Below are positions 18,301-24,083 of a stretch of DNA of 64,000 nucleotides, one piece after another. Each line of letters begins with the position of its first letter. Position 1 is the stretch's first letter. Both the position numbers and the translations under genes were made by a program. Origin of the DNA: an uncultured Clostridia bacterium (GTDB lineage: Bacteria > Bacillota > Clostridia > Oscillospirales > Ruminococcaceae); NCBI GenBank assembly GCA_947624745.1, contig CANQLR010000006.1, positions 21,986 to 85,985 on the forward strand, in the 5' to 3' direction. Below the pieces are notes generated by a model. That model did no database searches. It was not told the DNA's origin and worked only from the letters and a program-made list of their open reading frames with translations.

Positions 18301-18405
18301 AAAATTCACTGCGCAAGAGAGCATTTCAAAGCCATTTCCGGCGAGAATGTTGTATACGATGTCGTGGATAGCTATAAGACTTTGTTGGAGAGGGTTATGA
18401 GATAA
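15358..18405 (+). CDS. res: Type III restriction endonuclease, Res subunit (helicase-nuclease)
   Basis: This 1015-residue protein uses ATP to translocate or switch on DNA and cleaves when two unmethylated sites interact. It has a superfamily 2 helicase core: Walker A METGVGKTYTY (about 97-107), IIDEPQ (about 221), YSATH, and the motif VI region VRKRQEVGRGLRL (about 550-560). Near the C-terminus NPDWAIAF and FVAETKG (about 944-967) form the PD-(D/E)xK nuclease. Length and layout match EcoP1I- and EcoP15I-type Res. The frame is intact. AAGGGGGCG precedes the ATG. Codon use is GC-richer in the first half. Confidence 0.94.
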   Translation: MKIQYKHQKFQADAAKAVVDVFAGQPYLTPTYMMDRGDGTYQIGMTEEEDYTGRSNHKIIPELNDTLILEHIQKIQRANQIKPSDSLEGRYNLTVEMETGVGKTYTYIKTMYELNKHYGWSKFIVVVPSIAIREGVYKSFETTQEHFAEEYGKKIRYFIYNSSQLTEIDRFASDSSINVMIINSQAFNAKGKDARRIYMKLDEFRSRRPIDIIAKTNPIVIIDEPQSVEGKQTKERLKEFNPLLTLRYSATHKSDSIYNMIYRLDAMEAYNKRLVKKIAVKGISESGSTATNSYVYLESINLSKKDPTATLQFDVKQSSGAKPKSRIVKIGDNLYDYSNGLEEYKNGFVVKSIDGRDDSVEFLNGIKIFAGDVIGKVDEDQLRRIQIRETILSHIQRERQLFHKGIKVLSLFFIDEVANYREYDAAGQPVNGKYAKMFEEEYNDIVGSLQIEFGEDDYIKYLESISASKTHAGYFSVDGKGKMINSKVGRKETTSDDVSAYELIMKNKELLLDRDPNKSPVRFIFSHSALREGWDNPNVFQICTLKQSSSEVRKRQEVGRGLRLCVNQDGERMDTNSLGNDVHNVNVLTVIASESYESFAKGLQTEMAEAVANRPRAVTVELFVGKVIKDENGSEQVIDQDTASAIHYDMIVNGYIDRKGALTEKYHQDKANGEIKVAEEVADSAASVMEIIDSIYDAQSMQPENARSNNVELHVNEEKMAMPEFKALWSKINAKSVYVVDFDTDELIQKSIASLDSKLRVPKVYFRVETGAMDTIKSKDELLAGESFVKEKSSNYGIEVTANSNVKYDLIGKLVDETGLTRKAVIAILKGIQSPVFNQFKDNPEEFILKAAALINDQKATAIIEHITYDVLDEHYDTDVFTEPTIKGKLGVNAMKADKHLYDHIVYDSSNERDFATELDTNTDVAVYVKLPDGFYISTPVGHYNPDWAIAFYEGKVKHIYFVAETKGSMSSMQLRLIEESKIHCAREHFKAISGENVVYDVVDSYKTLLERVMR

Positions 18406-18426
18406 ATAGTCTGAGGTTGGTAGATA

Positions 18427-18469
18427 TAAAAGCACGAGGTATGGGAAAGCTCTATACTTCGTGCTTTTT
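18427..18469 (+). terminator. Intrinsic terminator after res
   Basis: AGCACGAGGTAT (18431-18442) pairs with ATACTTCGTGCT (18454-18465) and a T-run follows. The stem is almost the same as the one at 9845-9878. Confidence 0.85.
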
Positions 18470-18476
18470 GAGTGAC

Positions 18477-18524
18477 AAATTCCGCCCGACGGGTGCCGCT
18501 AAATTCCGCCTGACGGGTGCCGCT
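18477..18524 (+). repeat. Two tandem copies of a 24-bp unit
   Basis: Units at 18477-18500 and 18501-18524 are identical except for one C/T change. Each holds GACGGGTGCCGCT. The pair sits just after the res terminator at the edge of the island. Confidence 0.85.
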
Positions 18525-18612
18525 AATTAAAATAATGATTGAAAACTTCTTTATGGGAAGACGTCATTTGAGCCGGGTGAAAAATTTTTAATTCTATCAG
18601 AGGTGAGACAGA

Positions 18613-18795
18613 ATGCAGCTTAAGAACCTTCGCGAGGACGGAGACATTCCGCAGAAGAAGCGGGCGGCGCTTTTGCGCGTTCAGCAAAACGCCTATTCGC
18701 AATATGAGACTGGAAAAAGGCAGATATCGATAGAAATGCCTGAAAATTTGTCAATACCGACAATAAAAAAATTACAAAATTTCGCCAAGCCGCAA
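18613..18795 (+). pseudogene. XRE-type helix-turn-helix remnant
   Basis: AGAGGTGAGAC precedes an ATG. The product begins LKNLREDGDIPQKKRAALLR and continues with QNAYSQYETGKRQISIE, clearly the XRE/Cro DNA-binding domain. After that the sequence degenerates and reads on into the antisense of the neighbouring acetyltransferase gene. The first helices are also unusual (DIPQKK for the usual DLTQ). I read this as a truncated regulator left at the island boundary; a functional 60-residue HTH peptide cannot be excluded. Confidence 0.6.
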
Positions 18796-18799
18796 AAGC

Positions 18800-19303
18800 T
18801 TAATCATTTTGAACAACTTTCTGATAGGCCCTCCTTTTCGTCCCGTCGTCGGTCACGATGATCCCGCAGCAACAAAACCCGTGCTTATCGAGCAGCCGGA
18901 GCATCGGGGCGTTGTTTTCGTGGGTGTCGATTCGGATGTTTTTGCATAATTTTTGGCAGAAATCGAGCGCCGCGGCGAATATCCCGTGCTGCCCCTCGGC
19001 CGCAGCGAGGCGATGAATGGCGCCGTAGGGCTCGTCGTTCAGCCAGCGCCCGTCGATTACGCGATATGTCGGGTCGTCTCCCGAAATAAAGGCGAAAACC
19101 CCGCAGATTTCTCCCTCGCGAACGATTTTATAAAGCTGTCCGCGCTCGATATCGCTCCTGACGACATCTTCGCTCGGGCGACTTGTTTCCCACTGGTTGG
19201 GGTTGCCGTTTTTACGCATGAACTCCCGCGCGTAGGCATAAATTGCCAGCACGCTGTCGAGGTCGCTCATGGAGGCTTTGGTGATAATTTGTTCCGGGGA
19301 CAT
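18800..19303 (-). CDS. GNAT family N-acetyltransferase
   Basis: The 167-residue protein has the GNAT layout: an N-terminal ITKASMSDLDSVLAIYAYAR strand-helix, a central IVREGEICGVFAFI, the acetyl-CoA region FAAALDFCQKLCKNIRIDTH, and a C-terminal NAPMLRLLDKHGFCCCGII. The acceptor substrate is unknown. AAAGGAA precedes the ATG. It points away from the repeat-rich gap 19304-20093 and is the first core-like gene after the island. Confidence 0.85.
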   Translation of the reverse strand: MSPEQIITKASMSDLDSVLAIYAYAREFMRKNGNPNQWETSRPSEDVVRSDIERGQLYKIVREGEICGVFAFISGDDPTYRVIDGRWLNDEPYGAIHRLAAAEGQHGIFAAALDFCQKLCKNIRIDTHENNAPMLRLLDKHGFCCCGIIVTDDGTKRRAYQKVVQND

Positions 19304-19345
19304 GTTGAGTTCCTTTTGTGGATTTTATCGGTTTTTTGGTGGATC

Positions 19346-19832
19346 AAGGCGGCGGGGGCGAAGCCCCCACAGTCCGCGAAGCGGACTGTGGGCCGGGAGC
19401 CTTCGGATCCCGGCCGCGCGGAGCGAAGTTCCGCGCAGGGGGTTCGCCCGGTGCGTGAGTCTGCACCTTGCTGCGGGGAGGCGGAATGGTGCGGGGCGAA
19501 GCCCCGGGGCGCGCGAAGCGCGTCGCGCCGAACACGCTTGCGTGTTCGGCGATACTCCTGCGGAGCAGGAGTATCGGGGCTTCGCATGGGCGGGGGCGGT
19601 TTGCGAAGGCATGGGGCGAAGCCCGGGCGGCAGCGAAGCTGCCGCCATGCCCGCCGCGCAAGCGCGGCGGGCGAATGCGCGCTCCGCGCGCATCCGGGCT
19701 TCGCCCTCGCACTCACCCGCAGACCCCGCGCGGCGAAGCCCCGGTGCGGCAACGAAGCTGCCGCACCGCCTGACCCGCAAGCGGGTCAGGCCTAGGCGCC
19801 CTTCGGGCGCCTAGGGGCTTCGCCCCCATGCG
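19346..19832. repeat. Array of about 17 adjacent stem-loops with GCGAAGC-type tips
   Basis: Almost every base belongs to a near-perfect inverted repeat with a two- to four-base loop. Examples are GGGGGC-GAA-GCCCCC (19354-19368), CACAGTCCGC-GAA-GCGGACTGTG, GGCGGCAGC-GAA-GCTGCCGCC, CCTGACCCGC-AA-GCGGGTCAGG and CCTAGGCGCCC-TTC-GGGCGCCTAGG. Short GGGCGAAGCCC units recur between the longer stems. Long frames cross the array in several phases, but they come from its composition and do not look like genes. Confidence 0.85.
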
Positions 19833-19939
19833 CGACACCCACCCTTTACTGCACTAATTCGCAAAAACCTCTCTCCTATAGCATCCCATCCGCACGCATT
19901 TTTGCCTCATTTAAATCCGTCGCCGAAAGTGACTCCTTA

Positions 19940-20068
19940 TAATTCTGACTTCTGACTTCTCATTTCTGCTATCTGACAGGGCGAAGCCCGTGTGCGCACC
20001 CTGTGCGCACCGCTCACCGCGCATGCTCGGTGAGCATAGCGGCAGCTCCGCTGCCGCCCGAGCTTCGC
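19940..20068. repeat. Heptad repeat arm plus a short stem-loop array
   Basis: 19943-19977 is the complement of the AGAAGTC-type heptad array (TTCTGACTTCTGACTTCTC...). It is followed by stem-loops at 19979-20068, including GTGCGCAC pairs, a GCTCACC/GGTGAGC stem and GCGGCAGC-TCC-GCTGCCGC, again edged by GGGCGAAGCCC and GCTTCGC. Confidence 0.7.
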
Positions 20069-20093
20069 CACAACCTTACCTTTTCTGCAACCC

Positions 20094-20672
20094 CTACTTT
20101 CCCTCTCTGCTCTTTAAAACCTCCCGCGCCTTCATGATCGCAAGCTGCGTCTTGGCGTCGGGGATCTCGTCGCGCAGGACCATGGCGTAAGCCTCATCAA
20201 ACGGCAGTTTTACGACATCTATGAACTCCTCCGGGTCGAGGCTCTGCCCTCCGGAAAAGCTTAGCTCCTCGGCAAGATACATCCAGATCGTCTCGGTGTC
20301 ATACGCGACGGTGGGGTAGAGCTTTCCGAGCGGAGTGACATTTTTTGCAACCGCGCCGATCTCCTCGCCGAGCTCGCGCAGGCCGCACTCGAGAGGCTCC
20401 TCGCCGGGCTCCTTTTTGCCCGCGGGGACCTCCAGCAGCACCCTGCCGAACGGATAGCGGAACTGCTTAACCATGTAAATATTTCCATCACCGTCGAGCG
20501 GCAGCACGCAGACCCCGCCCGGGTGCTTTATTACCTCGCGAACGGCCTCGGTGCCGTCCTCCAAAATAACTTTATCACGATACAGCTTTACCACTATACC
20601 GTCAAAAATTTGCTCGCCCGAAATTTTCTTCTCATCAAGATGCGAACAGTCCAAAAAATCACCCCGTTTCAC
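20094..20672 (-). CDS. NUDIX hydrolase, ADP-ribose pyrophosphatase-like
   Basis: The 192-residue enzyme carries a complete Nudix box from GKKEPGEE to RELGEEIGA (about residues 85-107), the Mg2+-dependent pyrophosphohydrolase signature. The upstream VKQFRYPFGRVLLEVPAG matches the ADP-ribose pyrophosphatase (NudF) group, which hydrolyses ADP-ribose to AMP and ribose 5-phosphate. Its ATG overlaps the lexA stop by 4 bp (ATGA), so it is translated with lexA. Co-expression with the SOS repressor is a context inference. Confidence 0.88.
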   Translation of the reverse strand: MKRGDFLDCSHLDEKKISGEQIFDGIVVKLYRDKVILEDGTEAVREVIKHPGGVCVLPLDGDGNIYMVKQFRYPFGRVLLEVPAGKKEPGEEPLECGLRELGEEIGAVAKNVTPLGKLYPTVAYDTETIWMYLAEELSFSGGQSLDPEEFIDVVKLPFDEAYAMVLRDEIPDAKTQLAIMKAREVLKSREGK

Positions 20673-21262
20673 TCGTCAAGATAGCGAATCACGCCGATCA
20701 CGCGGCCCAAAACAGTGACCTCGCGGAGGATTATCGGCGGCATGGCGTCGTTTTCGGGCTGAAGCCGGAAGCGGCCGTTTTCCTTGAAAAACCGCTTGAC
20801 GGTGGCCTCGCCCTCGGCAGTCATCGCGACGACGATCTCGCCGTTCTGGGCGACCTGCGTCTGCTCGACGATGACGGTGTCACCGTCTAAAATTGCGGCG
20901 TTGATCATCGACTCGCCCCTCACCCGAAGCGCGAAAAGCTTGCCGTCGTAGTGCTTTTTCGGGTGGAAGCCGAGGTAGCCCTCGATGTTTTCGATCGCGG
21001 TGATCGGCTGCCCGGCGGTCACTGTGCCGATGAGCGGAACGCGCACGCTGTCGCTCCCCGCCATTTTTATCGCGCGGTTGAGGTTCGAGCCCTGTTTTTC
21101 GAGGAGTCCTTCGTCGCAGAGCTTTTGAATGTAGCGGTGGGCGGTCGATGTCGACGCGAAGCCGAGCTCGGCGCAAATCTCGCGGACCGTCGGCGCGAAC
21201 CCCTCGTCCAGCCGCCGGCGTATGTAGTCGTAGACCTTGCGGTCTTTCTCTGTCAGTGCCAT
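20669..21262 (-). CDS. lexA: LexA SOS repressor
   Basis: The 197-residue protein represses DNA-damage genes and cleaves itself when RecA filaments form. The N-terminal winged helix (KVYDYIRRRLDEGFAPTVRE, then GFASTSTAHRYIQKL) is followed by the autocleavage site TAGQPI near residue 82, the catalytic serine in RGESM and the catalytic lysine in EATVKRFF. AAGGAGGACATT precedes the ATG. A consensus promoter and a GAAC-N4-GTTT box lie upstream, indicating autoregulation. The stop overlaps the NUDIX start. Confidence 0.96.
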   Translation of the reverse strand: MALTEKDRKVYDYIRRRLDEGFAPTVREICAELGFASTSTAHRYIQKLCDEGLLEKQGSNLNRAIKMAGSDSVRVPLIGTVTAGQPITAIENIEGYLGFHPKKHYDGKLFALRVRGESMINAAILDGDTVIVEQTQVAQNGEIVVAMTAEGEATVKRFFKENGRFRLQPENDAMPPIILREVTVLGRVIGVIRYLDE

Positions 21263-21278
21263 AATGTCCTCCTTCGCG

Positions 21279-21326
21279 AAACATTAGTTCTGATTTAATT
21301 GTAGCACATTTTGAGAAGATTGTCAA
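21279..21326 (-). promoter_or_regulatory. lexA promoter and LexA box
   Basis: On the minus strand TTGACA (21321-21326) and TACAAT (21298-21303) are separated by 17 bp. GAACTAATGTTT (21279-21290) follows, one base from the Gram-positive LexA box GAAC-N4-GTTC. Confidence 0.75.
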
Positions 21327-21340
21327 GGGGTGGGAGGAGC

Positions 21341-21412
21341 AATGATGCGGCCTAAAAGGCTACATCAAGAAGATAGAAGTTAGAAATTAGATGTTAGAGT
21401 TTCAAGGTGCCG
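21341..21412. repeat. Heptad array with attached hairpin (copy 1)
   Basis: Purine-rich 7-bp units (AGAAGAT, AGAAGTT, AGAAATT, AGATGTT) run from about 21369. They are followed by CAAGGTGCCG-CCTA-CGGCA. A related block with the same order lies at 26495-26572. Confidence 0.65.
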
Positions 21413-21490
21413 CCTACGGCAACATATCTAAATATTTCTAATAATGTGTGCGGAATTGACACTCCCGGATAGCAAGAATTGCCATCTTTA

Positions 21491-21700
21491 GCAATATTAT
21501 AATAGTTCTTTGCCTATGATTCGCCGAAATTAGCCACCTCCAACTTAATGCATTTCACTTAAAAGCGGCAATTCGGCACTCACATGGTTTGATAAGCTAT
21601 TTTTTGCAGCATTATAATACTTCTTTGGCTATGATTTGTCGTAATTAGCCACCCTCTACTCACTGCATTTCACTTACATGCAGCAATTCTGCGCCAATGG
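21491..21700. repeat. Diverged direct repeat of about 95 bp
   Basis: 21491-21587 and 21607-21700 align over their length, sharing ATTATAATA-TTCTTTG-CTATGATT, AATTAGCCACC and TGCATTTCACTTA-A. No frame or known element was recognised in either copy. Confidence 0.65.
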
Positions 21701-21787
21701 GAGAGTCTCAAACGGGAGGGGGATAGTGGGAGCGAGCGGGCAGAGCTTGTTGGTTCAGTGAGGGAGTGAGGTAGAAGGAGAGACTTA

Positions 21788-21945
21788 GGGCGAAGCCCCA
21801 ACGCCCACGAAGCGGGCGTTGTCCGCCGCTCGTAGGTTTTTGTGCCATCCTTATAAATAGCAGAAAATTCGGCATTTTGCAAGCCTTCAAAATTTGGCGA
21901 GCGGCGGGAATCGCACCCGAATGGGCGCGATTAGGGCTTCGCCCC
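21788..21945. repeat. Inverted-repeat element with hairpin arms (copy 1)
   Basis: The 158 bp begin with GGGCGAAGCCCC and end with GGGCTTCGCCCC. Each terminal arm reads GGGCGAAGCCC-YAA-[hairpin]-TT-N-CCGCCGC towards the centre. The left hairpin has AACGCCC/GGGCGTT arms and the right one ATCGC-CCC type arms. The centre holds GCAGAAAATTCGG-CATTTTGC. A second copy is at 44014-44167. Confidence 0.75.
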
Positions 21946-21988
21946 TGCTCCCTACTCTTTACCCAACTTTGATATAGCCCAGCCTTGC

Positions 21989-22200
21989 GCATAAGGTATT
22001 CGCTTCGCTCATGCTATTTTAAGCCCCCACCCCTGCCCCTCCCCGGTGGGGAGGGGTCGCCCGTCGAACGTTACTGAAAATCTACAAGTTTGAGCAGAAC
22101 CCGGGCGAACCGGCATAAGGTATTCGCTCGCCAGCTCGCTCATGCTATTTAAGCCCCACCCCCTCCAAGCTTGGAGCAAAATTGCAACTATGTAGAGCCC
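21989..22200. repeat. Two copies of the CATAAGGTATTCGCT element
   Basis: Copies begin at 21991 and 22113. Each continues with a CTCATGCTATTT-AAGCCCC-ACCCC stretch. A third copy is at 44216-44275. The second copy here ends almost at the stop of the putative anti-sigma gene. A GC-rich hairpin (CCCCTCCCC-GGT-GGGGAGGGG) lies between the two. Confidence 0.75.
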
Positions 22201-22206
22201 CACTTC

Positions 22207-23526
22207 TCAGTCCTCACCCTCCCCCATAACGATTCTCCCCTCCCCGCCGTCGAGCGGGACCACCGCGAAGCACCTGTCGTCGCACATCTGAAGTATCACG
22301 TTTTCGCTGTCGACGCCGCAGAGGGCAATTCCGGCGTAGCCGTAGGTCTCGATCACCTGCTCGGTCAGGCCGGCGAAATCGAGCTCGGTGACGTTTCCGT
22401 CGAAATCGGTGACATACACCTTTCCCGCGTTGCCGTCGAGGCTCAAGACCTTGCCGTTTATGACCCTGCCGGAGCCCGCTTTGATCTCAAACATCTTTTT
22501 CGGCTTGCCGCGGTCGATGTCGAGCCTCATCAGCGAGCATTTTTCGGTCCCGGGGTCGGTCTCGGTGTAATAAAGATTCTCCGAGCCGTCGAGCCACCAG
22601 CCGCTGACGTCGTATTCGTCGGTGATATAAATGCGCTTGCCGTTTCCTGTCTTGAGGTCGATCTTATAGACCTCGAAACGCCGGAACGAGCCGTCGTCTT
22701 TAGAACTCCACAGCATTATATAGAGGTCGTTCGCGTAAAATTGCGAGGTGTAGGTGTACTGTCTGCTGATCTCGTAGTTAAATGAGAAAATTTTCCTGCT
22801 CTCGCCGTTTTCCGAGAGCTCCTCCGCCCAGACGTTGAGCGTGTACGCCTCGTCGGGGTCGTTTTGGCGAGATGTCATGGTTTCGGGGTCAAAGATCATC
22901 TCCGGCTCGCGCACGCCGATGAAGTACATATATCCCCTGTGCGCGCGGATATATTTGTTGTACTGAGTGTCCAAGAACACGTCCCCCGGGACGCTCCTCA
23001 CAGTCCTGATGTCGCTTCCGTCGAGGGCAGACGACATGATATTCACCGTTTCAAAGACCTCCGAGATGTCCGCGCCCTTCTGCCTCGCGGTCCAGTAAAG
23101 CCTTCCGTCATAGACCGAAAGCCCCGTAAATTCAGGCCGGTTGAGCGCAGGGCATACCGAGCTGTCGGTGTGATCGCACCCCGGAACGTCGCAGATGTTG
23201 TATGCGTCGCCGCCGCCGTTTCCCAAAAGCCTGAACCCGGTTTTGGTCATTATCATGCCGAAATAGTGCCCCTCGCCGTCGCTCGTTATCATCTTGTCCT
23301 GGACCATATAGCTCGGGTCGACGTCGTAGTCCGAAAGATAGTCCTTCGTATCGAAAAGCGCCCACCCCGCCGCCATCAGGCCGATCGCGCAAAGGCATGC
23401 CGCAGCTGCGATAACGACCCTTCTGACGTTTGTTTTGACTTCCATAGATACCTCCTGTTCCGCGGCTTCAAGGATATACCTGTCGTCAATTTCGTTAAGC
23501 ATTTTTGCTATCCTCGGTATATTCAT
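22207..23526 (-). CDS. Membrane-anchored beta-propeller protein, putative anti-sigma factor
   Basis: The 439-residue protein has an N-terminal cytoplasmic part of about 34 residues (IPRIAKMLNEIDDRYILEAA), one membrane helix (VVIAAAACLCAIGLMAAGWA, about 37-56) and a long extracytoplasmic region. That region looks like a DUF5050-type propeller, with repeated L-Y-W and DG-N motifs, and has a cysteine cluster (CDVPGCDH, then C after DSSV). Its start overlaps the sigma-factor stop by 4 bp. Position and topology suggest it holds the ECF sigma factor and senses the envelope, but no zinc-binding anti-sigma motif is visible in the short cytoplasmic part. Confidence 0.7.
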   Translation of the reverse strand: MNIPRIAKMLNEIDDRYILEAAEQEVSMEVKTNVRRVVIAAAACLCAIGLMAAGWALFDTKDYLSDYDVDPSYMVQDKMITSDGEGHYFGMIMTKTGFRLLGNGGGDAYNICDVPGCDHTDSSVCPALNRPEFTGLSVYDGRLYWTARQKGADISEVFETVNIMSSALDGSDIRTVRSVPGDVFLDTQYNKYIRAHRGYMYFIGVREPEMIFDPETMTSRQNDPDEAYTLNVWAEELSENGESRKIFSFNYEISRQYTYTSQFYANDLYIMLWSSKDDGSFRRFEVYKIDLKTGNGKRIYITDEYDVSGWWLDGSENLYYTETDPGTEKCSLMRLDIDRGKPKKMFEIKAGSGRVINGKVLSLDGNAGKVYVTDFDGNVTELDFAGLTEQVIETYGYAGIALCGVDSENVILQMCDDRCFAVVPLDGGEGRIVMGEGED

Positions 23527-24080
23527 AAAACCACTCCTTCCTCTTTCATGCGTTTTGCGAGCCTCTCCCGGGAGGCGCGAAGGCTCGACTTGACCTTGGA
23601 CTCGCTGAAACCGTACCGCCGGGCTATCTCCGCGACGCTGTCGAAAAACCAGTATCTGCGGAGAAAAATTTTTCTCGCGTCGCTGCCGAGCTCCCCCAAA
23701 AACGAATCAAGGATCTCGCGGATCTCCGCCTCCGAGCCGTCGGGGGCGCTTTTGTCCGGCAAAATATCCTCGAGCTCGCTTAAAGAGATCTCGGCGCCGC
23801 TTCCGCGCTTTTTCGCCTTTTTCTTTCGCAGAAGCATCAGCGCATCGGTCCTCGCGATCTTAAGGGCATACGCTTTGAGCGACCTCGGCCGCACCGGCGG
23901 AATGCTGCTCCAGAGCTTGAAATACACGTCCGAAAGGCACTCCTCGCAGTCCTGCTCGCTTCGTAGGATCCCGAAAACAAGCCCCTTCAGAAGCCCGCCA
24001 AACCGCCGCGAGGTCTCCTCTAAAGCCCTTTCGTCCCGCGAAAAGTACAGCTCGATCAATTCATTTTCATCCACGGTCAT
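23523..24080 (-). CDS. ECF-type RNA polymerase sigma factor
   Basis: The ATG at 24080 is used; a GTG one codon earlier is an alternative, and the ribosome-binding site is weak (AAAGCGGGTG). The 185-residue protein has sigma region 2 (FGGLLKGLVFGILRSEQDCE, LSDVYFKLWSSI) and region 4 (FLRRYWFFDSVAEIARRYGF, SESKVKSSLRASRERL), with a lysine-rich linker between. There is no region 1 or 3, so it is a group 4 factor that would direct RNA polymerase to a small regulon. It is co-transcribed with the membrane protein that follows. Confidence 0.92.
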   Translation of the reverse strand: MTVDENELIELYFSRDERALEETSRRFGGLLKGLVFGILRSEQDCEECLSDVYFKLWSSIPPVRPRSLKAYALKIARTDALMLLRKKKAKKRGSGAEISLSELEDILPDKSAPDGSEAEIREILDSFLGELGSDARKIFLRRYWFFDSVAEIARRYGFSESKVKSSLRASRERLAKRMKEEGVVL

Positions 24081-24083
24081 CAC

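Noticed and set aside
19267..19832. Long open frames on both strands across the GC-rich array (about 100-280 codons)
   Set aside because: They arise because the palindromic, GC-rich repeats lack stop codons. Products are Ala/Arg/Pro-rich with no domain, and several frames are open at once.
19346..20068. A CRISPR array
   Set aside because: The repeats are palindromes of changing sequence with no constant repeat-spacer spacing, and no cas genes are present.
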